Shown here piece by piece: positions 26,592 through 35,148 of a DNA stretch of 64,000 bases; position 1 is the stretch's first letter, and each line of letters starts with the position of its first letter. The position numbers were made by a program, and so were the translations under genes. Source of the stretch: Streptomyces sp. NBC_01237 (GTDB lineage Bacteria > Actinomycetota > Actinomycetes > Streptomycetales > Streptomycetaceae); assembly GCF_035917275.1 (NCBI RefSeq), contig NZ_CP108508.1:8060001-8124000 (forward strand). Reading direction: 5' to 3'. The notes beneath the pieces are model-generated. The model was not told where the DNA came from. It searched no databases and saw only the letters and a list, made by a program, of their open reading frames with translations.

Positions 26592-26636
26592 AGGTCATCG
26601 CTCGCGAGAACATGACGCGGGTTCTGAGTACCTACA
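26592..26636 (-). repeat. Right transposon end, TnsB-site candidates
   Basis: Reading inward from 26636: TGTAGGT, then GTCAT at 21-25 and TGACCT at 40-45, matching the left end. The terminal TGTAG supplies the stop codon of the truncated tap. Upstream to 26446, inverted segments such as CTTTCGA/TCGAAAG may be further sites or the tnsA promoter region. Confidence 0.75.
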
Positions 26637-28728
26637 CGTCGCCGCCCTTGATGTGGCGGGCCGGGTTGAGGCCCTTCTCCATCAGGTCGACCGCCCACAG
26701 CATCGACTGGACGCCCTCCAGCTTCGCCAGGCCGGGCGTGGGCCCGAGGCGGAACCCGCCCGGCTGCGGCTTGCCCGAGGCGGCGTACGGGAGGAAGTCC
26801 AGCGGGCTGGCGCCGGGGCTCGGGTAGACGACGCAGTCGGAGAGCACGGCGAGCGGGTACAGCCCGGTCATCTTGACCATGTTGTTGAGCTTGCGGTGCA
26901 TGTTGACCCGGGCCTTGCTGATGACGGCGGCCCGGATATCGGGGCGCCACGTCGGCCGCGACAGGGCCGGCCACGTCTCACCCTCCTTGTAGTGCTTGCC
27001 CTGGGGGCGCTCGCGGAGCTTGCCGACGCCGCCCTTGACCGTGGCCTTGATCGCGGACAGAACGGCGGCCAGGGCCGGGTCGTTCTGCTTGTGCTGCTCC
27101 ATCGCCGCCAGGAACTCGGTGTCGGTGAGGTCCTTGGTGACGCCCATGTCGGCGAGGGTGTCGACGTAGGCGGTCTTGAGGCGGTCGTGCCAGGGGTCGA
27201 GGTACGCGCCGGTCTCGCGGCGCAGGTACGCCTCGATCGGGTGGACGTCGTGCCCGAGCTCCTGGGCGTAGGCGAGGGTGTGCGTCTGGTACCAGGCCGG
27301 ACCCGTGGGCCGGGTGCCGTCCGGCGTGAACGGGCTGGGCAGGCGCGGGTCCACCTCGATGTGGCTGAGGTCGGCCAGCCAGCTCCCGGGGATCTTCGGG
27401 CTGAACTTCGGGGCGTGGAAATGGTCGGGGCCGCTGAGGCCGACGACCAGGCGGGCCGCGGCGGCGAGGAACGCCGTGTTCAGGTCAAGGCCGACCGCGA
27501 ACGGCAGGATGCACTCCTCATCGGACAGCGTGTCCACCGGCCGCACCCACTGGTACGCCTCCTCGTTCAGGAAACCCCCGGTCCAGCCGGAGTTGACGAC
27601 GACGGGGTGTTCCGGGGTGGCCTCCGGCGGCGCCGGGTCCATCGGCTCGGTGCCCAGGCTGCCCGAGTTGTAGCCGGAGACCCAGTTGCCGGTCTCCGGG
27701 TCCTGCACGGCCTTCGTCGGCGGGCGCAGCGCGGTCATCAGTTCCAGGCCGGAGACGGCGGTGGAGCCGCGCGGGGTGATGACCCGGGTCGCGTACACGC
27801 CGAGGACGCGGGCGATGTCGGCCGGCTCCATCTCGGCGACGCCGGGCCAGGACCGCTCGTCGAGGGCGTCCCACGACAGGATCGCGAGCTGCACGCACTG
27901 CCGGTCGCGGCCCTGCGCCTTGCGGTAGATCCGGGCCCAGGGGCCGAAGCCCCGCTGGGTGAGCTGCCACTTCGCCCTGACGACCTGCTTGACCACGGGG
28001 TGGTCCTCCGGGAGGCGCAGGGAGCGGCGCTGCTCGTGGCCCTCCAGGCGCTCGGGCAGCCCGAGCTTCACGGCGGCGGCCGCGGTGAGCACGATCAGCG
28101 GGTCGGAGTCCTTGCCATACCGGTTGAGCTTCGCGGCACCGAGGCCGGACTCGCGCAGGGTCCACTCCACCAGTTCCGGGACGGTGGTGGCCGGGCAGTC
28201 CAGCACGATGCCGCCCACGGCGTACGCGGAGCCGTCACCGTCCAGCACGGCGAGCGGGCCGTGCGGGAAGCGCGGGTCGGTCGCGGGCTGGGTGGCCTTC
28301 TTCGCGGACGGACGCCGGGACGACGTCGCCGGGCGCGAGGCCGGACGCTCGGGCACGGCCGGGGCCTCCACCGGTGCGGCGGTCTTCGCCTCCGGCTCGG
28401 GGGCGGCCGGGCCGGTGAACGTCTGCGGCACCTGCGGCTGCGGCGCGGCCGCCGGGGCCGGGGCGGAGGGAGCTCCGCGGGCGGGGTACTTCGCGGCCCA
28501 GCCGTTCAGCAGCCGCTGGTACGCCTCCAGGCGCGGCGACTTCGGCTCGGAGCGGCCGTTCTCGTAGTTCTTCACCGTCTGCACGGTCGACTTCAACGCG
28601 GTCGCGAGACGGGCCTGGGTGATACCGGCGGCCTCACGCAGCCGGGCACGCTCCGCCGGGGGCGGGAGCTGCGGCTCCTCCGCCAGCAGCGCGTCGATGT
28701 TCGCGAACAACTCTTCCTCGGATGCCAT
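26632..28728 (-). CDS. tap: Telomere-associated protein Tap (last residues replaced)
   Basis: A 698-residue Tap. An XRE helix-turn-helix (about 30-65, AAGITQARLATALKSTVQTV, then KNYENGRSEP) and a Pro/Ala-rich linker precede the long conserved body (RFPHGPLAVLDGDGSAYAVG; GFGPWARIYRKAQGRDRQC; WAVDLMEKGLNPARHIKGGD). Tap binds the telomere 3' overhang and recruits Tpg. The Tn7-like insertion changes the end from DAVLDEGE to DV, with the TAG coming from the transposon terminus. The protein is probably still functional. The ATG is preceded by GGAGG at nine bases. Confidence 0.93.
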   Translation of the reverse strand: MASEEELFANIDALLAEEPQLPPPAERARLREAAGITQARLATALKSTVQTVKNYENGRSEPKSPRLEAYQRLLNGWAAKYPARGAPSAPAPAAAPQPQVPQTFTGPAAPEPEAKTAAPVEAPAVPERPASRPATSSRRPSAKKATQPATDPRFPHGPLAVLDGDGSAYAVGGIVLDCPATTVPELVEWTLRESGLGAAKLNRYGKDSDPLIVLTAAAAVKLGLPERLEGHEQRRSLRLPEDHPVVKQVVRAKWQLTQRGFGPWARIYRKAQGRDRQCVQLAILSWDALDERSWPGVAEMEPADIARVLGVYATRVITPRGSTAVSGLELMTALRPPTKAVQDPETGNWVSGYNSGSLGTEPMDPAPPEATPEHPVVVNSGWTGGFLNEEAYQWVRPVDTLSDEECILPFAVGLDLNTAFLAAAARLVVGLSGPDHFHAPKFSPKIPGSWLADLSHIEVDPRLPSPFTPDGTRPTGPAWYQTHTLAYAQELGHDVHPIEAYLRRETGAYLDPWHDRLKTAYVDTLADMGVTKDLTDTEFLAAMEQHKQNDPALAAVLSAIKATVKGGVGKLRERPQGKHYKEGETWPALSRPTWRPDIRAAVISKARVNMHRKLNNMVKMTGLYPLAVLSDCVVYPSPGASPLDFLPYAASGKPQPGGFRLGPTPGLAKLEGVQSMLWAVDLMEKGLNPARHIKGGDV
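26637..26641. repeat. Target-site duplication, right copy (CGTCG)
   Basis: Identical to 7427-7431 and directly next to the ACA terminus of the transposon. Confidence 0.9.
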
Positions 28729-28773
28729 ATCTGTCTACCTCCACCCTGAACACTAGCACCACTTACCCCGCGA

Positions 28774-28793
28774 TTTAACCCGTTTGTTTAACC
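28774..28793 (-). promoter_or_regulatory. Tandem TTTAACC repeats in tap/RAMA divergent promoter
   Basis: TTTAACC occurs at 28774-28780 and 28787-28793, in a conspicuously AT-rich patch between the divergent tap and RAMA genes. It is a possible operator controlling tap. Confidence 0.4.
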
Positions 28794-28875
28794 TCTCCGG
28801 GAATTTTACTGCTGACGGCTCCAAGGTCTGGAGATGTAAGCAGCTATTATGGGGCGGTCGCCGAGAGGAGCCCAA

Positions 28876-29301
28876 GTGCCCAACGTGAGTCTTCACTTCG
28901 CCTCGTCCCTCATGAGGAAGATCGCCGCAGCCGGACCGGATGAGACCATCCACATCACGCTGTCCATCGACACCGCACCACCACCCAGCACGCCATCCGC
29001 CCAGGAACCGACTCCTGACCAAGCGGTGGCCCCACAGGGCCCGTTGGCCAAGCTGCTGCTGCAGGGCCTGCTGCAGCCCGGGGAAGTGCTGTCGTTTCAG
29101 CAACGCCGGGCAGGGCGGCAGGCCACGGCCACGGTGACGGCCGAGGGCCGGCTGGTCATCGAAGGCCATCCCACGCCGTACACCTCACCGTCGAAGGCAG
29201 CGAGCGCCGTCACGCACAGCACGGTCAACGGTTGGACACTGTGGCGGACCGCGGACGGACGCACCCTCAATGTGCTGCGGAATCAACTGCAGCAGGACTG
29301 A
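28876..29301 (+). CDS. RAMA-domain protein
   Basis: A 141-residue protein. The first ~55 residues are Pro/Thr-rich after VPNVSLHFASSLMRKIAAAG. The C-terminal ~85 residues match the RAMA (restriction enzyme adenine methylase associated) domain: LLQGLLQPGEVLSF, ATVTAEGRLVIEG, YTSPSKAASAVTHSTVNGWT then LWRTADGRTLNVLR. RAMA domains are thought to read modified DNA in restriction and defence proteins. GAGAGGAG sits five bases before the GTG. It diverges from tap and stands upstream of the defence genes. Confidence 0.75.
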   Translation: MPNVSLHFASSLMRKIAAAGPDETIHITLSIDTAPPPSTPSAQEPTPDQAVAPQGPLAKLLLQGLLQPGEVLSFQQRRAGRQATATVTAEGRLVIEGHPTPYTSPSKAASAVTHSTVNGWTLWRTADGRTLNVLRNQLQQD

Positions 29302-29388
29302 CCGGTCAACTCGCGGCCCAGCGCCGACGACCCGTCCCGGCCTCACGTTCCGTAACCCGCAACCGTTCGTCTGTTCATGGAGGAGTTC

Positions 29389-31275
29389 GTGAGTTCGCCG
29401 TTCCACCCCCTTGTCCCAGTACCGGCGCCGGGAACAGCCGGGGCACTGACCGGTGACCGGGGCCAAGGGGGCTGCGCGCCGGCGATATCCCAGTGCGCGG
29501 TTCGGGTCGTGGTCTCCCGGGAGCGCCCGGTGGTGGTGTTCGTGGCCGGGCAGGCCGGCAGCGGCAAGACGTGGGTGATGGACCTGGTGCACGCCGCCCT
29601 CGAACAGCGCGGCGGTGCGGTCCGGGTGGAACGGGACGCCTACAAGGCGGTTCATCCGGACTATCAGGGATACCTGGCCGAGGACGTGCGTACGGCTGGG
29701 GTTCGGGTGCGGCCGGAAACCTACCGCTGGCAGGCCGAGGCCGAAGCCCAGGCCCGCGCCACCAGGTGCGACGTGGTGGTGGAGGAAGCCGTGGCCGATG
29801 CGGCCGGGTGGCTGGCCACGCTTGCCGTCTACCGTGCGGCGGGCTACCGCGTGGAGGTGGTGGCCCTGGCCGTGCCGGAGGCGGTCTCCCAACTCGGTGT
29901 GCTGGACCGCTACCTGCGCCAGGCCGAGGAGGGCCGGGCCCGGTACGTGGGGTGGGACAACCACGACGCCTGCGCGGCCGCGCTGCCCATGGCCCTCGCG
30001 GACATCGAGGCCGGGCACCTGGCCGACCGGGTCCTCGTCGTACGCCGCGGCGGTGAAGTCCTGTACACCAATGAGCTCACGCCCGCAGGCCACTGGCATC
30101 GGCCGGCCGGTGCGCCCGAGGCACTGCTGGCCGAGCGGTTACGCCCGTGGAACGCGGCGGAGACCGGCGCCTTCCGCCGCCAGCTCGCCGACGCCGACCG
30201 ACGTGCGCACGATCCGAGGCTGCCCGAGGACTGGGCGCTCGCGGTACGGCGCGACAGCGAGCGTGCAGCCGCGCTGGCCGAGCCGGTGCGGCGCGGTGCG
30301 CAGGCCCGCCGCCAGGCGCCGGGCGTCGACTACCACCGGCTCTCCGCCGAGGAGCACCGCTGGATCTTCGACGTGCTGATCGCCCCGGTTCTCCTGAAGA
30401 ACATCACTCCGCAGGAGCGGCCGGTCGCGGTGTACGTGGTGGGCCAGCCCGGCTCCGGCAAGACCACCGCAGCCCGGGTACTGCGCCGGGCGCTGCGCGG
30501 ACGGCCCACCCAGATCAGCGGTGACTCCTTCAAGGCGTCGCACCCGGACTACTACGACCTGCTGCGCGAAGAGCCGCGTACGGCAGGTGAGCGGATCCGG
30601 GCGGACTACCGGGCCTGGCAGGCCATGGCCGAGGCGGCCGTACGGGAGCGGCGCGGGGATGTGGTGATCGAGGTCGCCCCCGGCAGCGCGGCCGGTTTCG
30701 TGGAGGGAGTGATGGCCTACCGGCGGGCGGGCTACCAGGTGGAGGTGGTGGTGCTGGCCGTACGGGCGGCGGACTCCCGGCAGGGCACCGCGGTGCGCTG
30801 CGCGGATGTGAACCGGCTGGGCGGTAGTGGGCGGTTCACCACCGGGCAGGGGCACGACTACCACTTCGCAGTACTCGCCGAAGCGGTTGCCGCAGCGGAA
30901 CAGGAAGCGGTGGCCGACTCGGTCATGGTGTGGGGGCGCGACGGCACCGTCCTCTACCGCAATGACTCCACCCTTCAGGGCTCCTGGGCGCGGCCGACAA
31001 GGGCCGCAGATGTACTGCGCGCCGAGCAGGCCCGCCCCTACACCTCCCAGGAGGCGGCACGCTTCTGGGCCCTCCAGCGCCGCCTGCGGGCCGAGCTGCC
31101 GCAGTATCGCCACGATCTTGAGCAGATCGCCCGCCTGGCGCGGGCACTGATGCCCGCTCACCTTCAGCCGCGGTGTCTTACCGGTCCCGGCGTCGCCGCT
31201 CTCCCTCGTCCCCGGGCCCGCGATGGAGCCGACTACGGGCCGGTGGCCTCCAGCTCCAGGAGGCGGGCCGTGTAG
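29389..31275 (+). CDS. Tandem zeta-toxin-like kinase
   Basis: A 628-residue protein with two zeta-toxin domains in series. The first has Walker A GQAGSGKTW and VERDAYKAVHPDY. The second has GQPGSGKTT and ISGDSFKASHPDY, followed by VIEVAPGSAAGF. Zeta toxins phosphorylate UDP-N-acetylglucosamine or related nucleotide sugars. The first domain's Walker A ends in TW rather than TT/TA and may be weaker. GTG 29389 is preferred because GGAGGAG lies just upstream; ATG 29377 lacks a ribosome site. No epsilon-like antitoxin precedes it. Confidence 0.82.
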   Translation: MSSPFHPLVPVPAPGTAGALTGDRGQGGCAPAISQCAVRVVVSRERPVVVFVAGQAGSGKTWVMDLVHAALEQRGGAVRVERDAYKAVHPDYQGYLAEDVRTAGVRVRPETYRWQAEAEAQARATRCDVVVEEAVADAAGWLATLAVYRAAGYRVEVVALAVPEAVSQLGVLDRYLRQAEEGRARYVGWDNHDACAAALPMALADIEAGHLADRVLVVRRGGEVLYTNELTPAGHWHRPAGAPEALLAERLRPWNAAETGAFRRQLADADRRAHDPRLPEDWALAVRRDSERAAALAEPVRRGAQARRQAPGVDYHRLSAEEHRWIFDVLIAPVLLKNITPQERPVAVYVVGQPGSGKTTAARVLRRALRGRPTQISGDSFKASHPDYYDLLREEPRTAGERIRADYRAWQAMAEAAVRERRGDVVIEVAPGSAAGFVEGVMAYRRAGYQVEVVVLAVRAADSRQGTAVRCADVNRLGGSGRFTTGQGHDYHFAVLAEAVAAAEQEAVADSVMVWGRDGTVLYRNDSTLQGSWARPTRAADVLRAEQARPYTSQEAARFWALQRRLRAELPQYRHDLEQIARLARALMPAHLQPRCLTGPGVAALPRPRARDGADYGPVASSSRRRAV

Positions 31276-31520
31276 AGAGCGGTAATACGCGCTGTCTCCT
31301 CCCCGTCGGCTTCCTCCAGGCGCTCCCTGTCGCGCGCGCACTCCTGGTGCCGGGCGAGGAGGTGTTTCATCCGCTCCGGGTCGGGGCGGGCCGCGCGGCG
31401 CCCGGCCAGGAGCTCCCGGGTGTACCAGGCCATCACCTCCTCCACCACGTCAGCGGGGGCCCGCGGGCCGGCCTCGTCGGTAGGTTCGGAGGAGCTGGAG
31501 GGGGATGCCGGATCGTGCAC
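31233..31520 (-). CDS. Small helical protein, possible partner of the zeta toxin
   Basis: A 95-residue acidic protein. After a Ser/Glu-rich N-terminus it is mostly helical (DVVEEVMAWYTRELLAGRRA, MKHLLARHQECARDRERLEE, ITALYTARLLELEATG). It runs against the zeta gene and overlaps its last 43 bases. Epsilon antitoxins are also small helical proteins, so an antitoxin role is possible but unproven. GTG 31520 is chosen with GAAGG upstream; TTG 31529 is an alternative. Confidence 0.5.
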   Translation of the reverse strand: MHDPASPSSSSEPTDEAGPRAPADVVEEVMAWYTRELLAGRRAARPDPERMKHLLARHQECARDRERLEEADGEETARITALYTARLLELEATGP

Positions 31521-31677
31521 GGGAACCAACCTTCACAGGAATGACAAAAGGATCATTGTCGGCCGTGGCCGATATCCAGTCCACCGCTGGCGGGGCACCG
31601 GACGCGCTGACCGGAGTGTCCCCCAGGGACCACCGGGCGGCATAAGTTGGGCCCAGACGATCACCTGTGGGGGGACC

Positions 31678-34362
31678 ATGGCCGACAACCTGCGTGCGCT
31701 GTTCAGCTCCAACGACCCGTCGGCGTTTGATGTCTCGGAGGCGTTCACCGACCGCAACAGCCAGTGGGTCCTGGTGGCCGCCGCGCTGGAGGAACACCTG
31801 CGCCGCACCACCGGCCCGGCCTTCGCCGTGGAGGACCTCGAAGCTCCCCGTACCAACGTTCTCGTCTTCCACGGGGTGGGCGGCGTCGGAAAGTCGACGC
31901 TGCTCCGCAAGATCGAGGCCGCGCTCACTGCAGCCGAGCACCGCCCCGAGCAGTGGGGCGCTCCCACCTGGACGGACCGGGTGCTACCCATCCGGATCGA
32001 CCTGTCGAGAGCCGCGTCGACCGGCTCGGACTTCGAGCGCGTCATCCTGACGATCCGCCTCGCGCTCGCCGGGGCCCTGGGCAGGCCGATGCCGTCCTTC
32101 GACGTGGCGCTGCGGAACTACTGGGAGCACGTGCACCCAGGTGAGCCGCTGGACGAGTACATCCGGCGGTCCGGTCTGGCCGGGAAGTTCGCGGAGATGC
32201 TGCCCCAGCAATTGCAGGCCGGAGTGGGGGAGGTCGCCGCGGCTCTGGCGCTGCCCGGCCTGGTCGGCTCGGCCGCCGGACAGCTCACCTCAGCGCTGGT
32301 GAACGCGCTGCGCGAACGCCACGAACGCGCCCAGGCCCTGGCCGGCGCCACGCGGACGGCAGCGCTGCTGGAAGCCACCCCTGACCTGGAGGCGCTGTCC
32401 TACTACCCGCACCTGCTGGCCTGGGACCTGAGCCAACTGCCCGCAAAGACGCGCATCGTGCCGGTGGTCCTGCTGGACACCTTCGAGGACACCGCCGACC
32501 GCCACCGGGACTTCGAGCGGCTGCTGCAGCGCCTGGTCTGGCTCATGCCCGGCACCTTCTTCGTCATCGGCGGCCGCAGCCGGCTGCCGTGGGCGGACCC
32601 CGCGCTGCACGGCCAGCTCGACTGGACCGGCCCCGCCGCCTGGCCCGGCCTGGTCTCCTCCTCCGCCTCCCTGACGGTCCCGCAGCCGCGGACAGCCGGC
32701 TCTGGCGCCCGGCAGTTTCTGATCGGCGACCTCTCACCTGAGGACTGCGAGACCCACCTCGCCCGCCGCCTGGTCCAAGACGGCCAACCCCTCATCAGCG
32801 CCGACATCCGGGCCGCGATCACCGCACGCTCCCACGGCCTGCCCCTCCACCTCGACCTCGCCGTCTCCCGCTTCCTGGAGATCCGCCGCAGCGGCCGCAC
32901 CCCCACCCCGGCCGACTTCGACTGCACCTTCCCCGCGCTGTTGGCCCGCGCCCTGTCCGACCTCACCCCCGAAGAACGCCACCTGCTGCGCAGCGTCGCC
33001 CTGTTGGATGCCTTCGACCTCAACCTGGCCACCCGCACCGCCGGCCTCGCCCAGCAGGCGCCGGCCCGGCGCCTGACCGAGCGGCCCCTGGTCAACGAGA
33101 ACCCGTACGCCCTGTGGCCCTACCACCTGCACCGTGCGATCCGCAGCGCCGTCCGCGACGACCAGCACAGCGACGACCGCTGGACGCCGGCGGACTGGCA
33201 CCAGGCCGCCGCCCGCGCCCTGGCCGCCCTCGGCGAGCAGTGGACCACCGCCACCACGCTCGGCCCCAGCCGGCTGCTCCTCGTCGCGTGCTTGCGCCAA
33301 GGCCTGCGCCTGGCCCGCGACCACCGCCTCACCGACCTGGGCTGGCTCACCGCCGCCGCCCACGCCTACACCGACGACTCCGTCTGGGAGCCCCTCGCCC
33401 TGCCCACCGACACCAGCACCGAACCGGCGTCCGACACACCCGCCGACGCCCTGGCCGAACTCCTCACAACGATCGCCCGCCGCCAGCACGAACACCGCCA
33501 GCGCACCGCCGACCGGCTCACCGCCGTTCTCGACAGCGGCCTGCTGCCCACTGAGCTCGCCGAGATGGGCCTGTACTACCGGGCCAAGGCGTACAAGGAC
33601 CTCAGCCTCAACGATGCCGCCCGTACCGGGATGCAGCAGGTCGCCGACTCGGGTGGCCGGTACGCGCCCCGGGCCCTGCGCGGCCTGGCCAACCTGGCCC
33701 GCCTGGCCGGCGACTTCCCCACCGCGCTGGCCGCGGTCCCAGCGCTGGGCTGGAAGGGCCGCCACCACCGCGTCCTCGGCGACATCCACTGGTCCCAGGC
33801 CGACACCGCCCAGGCCGTCACCGCCTTCGAAGCCGGCCGGGCCGAAGCCGAGCAGCACGGCGCCGCCGGCGAGCGCGCCATGATGCAGGTCCGCCTCGCC
33901 CTCGCCGTCTCCTTCGCCGACCCCGCCCGCGCCGACGACGAGCTCGCTCTCGCCCACCAGCTCCTCGACGGTCTCGACCAGCGCTCCAACACCCTCCTCG
34001 CCCAGGTCGTGGCCCTGATCAAGGACGCCGGAACCAGCAACGTCCTCGACCGGGCTCACAACCTGCACCGCGACGTCGAGAACGCCGGGCTTCCTTTCCT
34101 CCACCGGTTCGTGGAGCTCGCCCTCGCCTTCCACCACGCCGTCCGCGGCGAACACCGGGACCTGGCCGCCACCATCGACCGGCTGCGAGCGCTGACCGCC
34201 ACCGGCGACTTCGCCTACTTCACCGACATCGCCCACTTCATGGCCGCCCTTCCCCTGCCGGAGCCGTCGGCCATCCGCTGGACCACGAGCGAAGACCACG
34301 TCCGCTCCTCGTGGCGCGGCCTCGTCCAGGCCCGGCAGGAACACCTGCGCGCCGGAAACTGA
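31678..34362 (+). CDS. STAND-type ATPase with C-terminal helical repeats
   Basis: An 894-residue protein. Walker A GVGGVGKSTLL is near residues 65-75 and a Walker B-like VVLLDTFEDT near 263-272, followed by a winged-helix region. The C-terminal half consists of TPR-like helical repeats rich in Ala, Leu and Arg (YYRAKAYKDLSLNDAART; AVTAFEAGRAEAEQHGAAGE). This is the layout of signal-transducing STAND ATPases, several of which are phage sensors. No clear N-terminal effector domain is present. The ATG is preceded by GGGGGG. A strong hairpin follows. Confidence 0.75.
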   Translation: MADNLRALFSSNDPSAFDVSEAFTDRNSQWVLVAAALEEHLRRTTGPAFAVEDLEAPRTNVLVFHGVGGVGKSTLLRKIEAALTAAEHRPEQWGAPTWTDRVLPIRIDLSRAASTGSDFERVILTIRLALAGALGRPMPSFDVALRNYWEHVHPGEPLDEYIRRSGLAGKFAEMLPQQLQAGVGEVAAALALPGLVGSAAGQLTSALVNALRERHERAQALAGATRTAALLEATPDLEALSYYPHLLAWDLSQLPAKTRIVPVVLLDTFEDTADRHRDFERLLQRLVWLMPGTFFVIGGRSRLPWADPALHGQLDWTGPAAWPGLVSSSASLTVPQPRTAGSGARQFLIGDLSPEDCETHLARRLVQDGQPLISADIRAAITARSHGLPLHLDLAVSRFLEIRRSGRTPTPADFDCTFPALLARALSDLTPEERHLLRSVALLDAFDLNLATRTAGLAQQAPARRLTERPLVNENPYALWPYHLHRAIRSAVRDDQHSDDRWTPADWHQAAARALAALGEQWTTATTLGPSRLLLVACLRQGLRLARDHRLTDLGWLTAAAHAYTDDSVWEPLALPTDTSTEPASDTPADALAELLTTIARRQHEHRQRTADRLTAVLDSGLLPTELAEMGLYYRAKAYKDLSLNDAARTGMQQVADSGGRYAPRALRGLANLARLAGDFPTALAAVPALGWKGRHHRVLGDIHWSQADTAQAVTAFEAGRAEAEQHGAAGERAMMQVRLALAVSFADPARADDELALAHQLLDGLDQRSNTLLAQVVALIKDAGTSNVLDRAHNLHRDVENAGLPFLHRFVELALAFHHAVRGEHRDLAATIDRLRALTATGDFAYFTDIAHFMAALPLPEPSAIRWTTSEDHVRSSWRGLVQARQEHLRAGN

Positions 34363-34379
34363 CCCCTGGACGCACGGAT

Positions 34380-34405
34380 GGCCCCGACCATGTCTGGTCG
34401 GGGCC
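34380..34405 (+). terminator. Hairpin terminator after the STAND ATPase
   Basis: GGCCCCGACCA (34380-34390) and TGGTCGGGGCC (34395-34405) form a perfect 11-bp stem with a 4-base loop, 18 bases after the stop. Confidence 0.8.
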
Positions 34406-34442
34406 ACCGCCATGTACGGGCCGGGCGCCGGGCCCGGTGAAA

Positions 34443-34682
34443 TCAGTCGGCGTCGGGGCGCTGTCCCACGAGCTGAGTGAGCAGCTCGATGATCTGGGCC
34501 TGATTGCGGTCGATCTTCTTGTCGAGCGCTTCGACCTTCTGGTCGAGGTTGCCGATCTGGAGGCGCACCGCGGTGAGGTCGGACTTGATGATCCCGAACT
34601 CGCGGTCGTTCTGTGCCGCGACCTCTTCAAAACGCCGGGTCAGGGCAGCGAGCTCGCTGTGGGCGATGGGGTCCTCGGGCAC
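34443..34682 (-). CDS. Small coiled-coil protein
   Basis: A 79-residue protein that is one predicted coiled coil with heptad-like Leu/Ile/Val (VRLQIGNLDQKVEALDKKID). The ending GQRPDAD is disordered. GCAGGAG sits seven bases before the GTG. Similar small coiled-coil proteins are frequent in Streptomyces, without an assigned role. It is convergent with the STAND ATPase gene. Confidence 0.6.
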   Translation of the reverse strand: MPEDPIAHSELAALTRRFEEVAAQNDREFGIIKSDLTAVRLQIGNLDQKVEALDKKIDRNQAQIIELLTQLVGQRPDAD

Positions 34683-34812
34683 GCGGGCACTCCTGCCAGA
34701 TCATGAAAAGACACGGTCATCGAGCCCCTACGGTATCGCGACCGGCGGGCACCGTACCGCCCCCGGACGAAGGGGACCGCTCTCTGCGGATCGCTCGGGC
34801 TCGACCCCGGAC

Positions 34813-35148
34813 CTAGTAGTTGAGATTGATGCGAAGCCCCAGCAGTCTTCCGAGCGCGAACTCGACCTCTGCCATGTCCGTACCCGTCAGGTGGTCAACC
34901 CGATCCCCGAGAACATACTGCTTGTCGACTGTGCGGATCTGGTCGGTCAGAACGACCGTTTCCTTCCCGGCGATCACCAGCCTGGGGCGGAACACGGCGT
35001 TCTGTGCGCTGGTCGACGTGGGCACGATGATCACCGTCGTCCACGTGTCAGGGGCATCGCTGAGAGCAATGCCGTACCGCCTGCCGCCTTGCTCGTGCCC
35101 GCGCTTCCTGTCCCCGAAGTCAACTCGGTAGACGGAACCCCGGATCAC
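34813..35148 (-). CDS. MazF/PemK-family mRNA interferase
   Basis: A 111-residue protein with the full MazF pattern: RGSVYRVDFG at the start, RGHEQGGRRYGIALSD, VIIVPTSTSAQ and VLTDQIRTVD. The catalytic Arg (in RRYG or RGHEQ) and Thr (in PTSTS) positions are present. MazF cuts RNA at specific sites. The ATG overlaps the TGA of the upstream antitoxin gene (ATGA). Confidence 0.88.
   Translation of the reverse strand: MIRGSVYRVDFGDRKRGHEQGGRRYGIALSDAPDTWTTVIIVPTSTSAQNAVFRPRLVIAGKETVVLTDQIRTVDKQYVLGDRVDHLTGTDMAEVEFALGRLLGLRINLNY

Larger units (their letters stand above)
7432..26636. mobile_element. Tn7-like transposon inserted in the 3' end of tap
   Basis: A 19,205-bp element. The ends are TGTAGGT (7432-7438) and ACCTACA (26630-26636), flanked by an exact CGTCG duplication. 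Excising the element and one CGTCG restores an uninterrupted tap ending ...IKGGDAVLDEGE, three bases before tpg. The right part encodes tnsA, tnsB, tnsC and tniQ as one overlapping minus-strand operon. Cargo fills 7.5-19.9 kb. The tnsA gene begins 190 bp from the right end. The insertion point at the very end of a conserved gene is like Tn7 at glmS and suggests targeted insertion by the large TniQ. No CRISPR array, guide RNA or TnsE was seen. Confidence 0.93.

Noticed and set aside
7432..26636. CRISPR array or guide RNA inside the Tn7-like element
   Set aside because: No regularly spaced repeats or Cas genes were seen on either strand.
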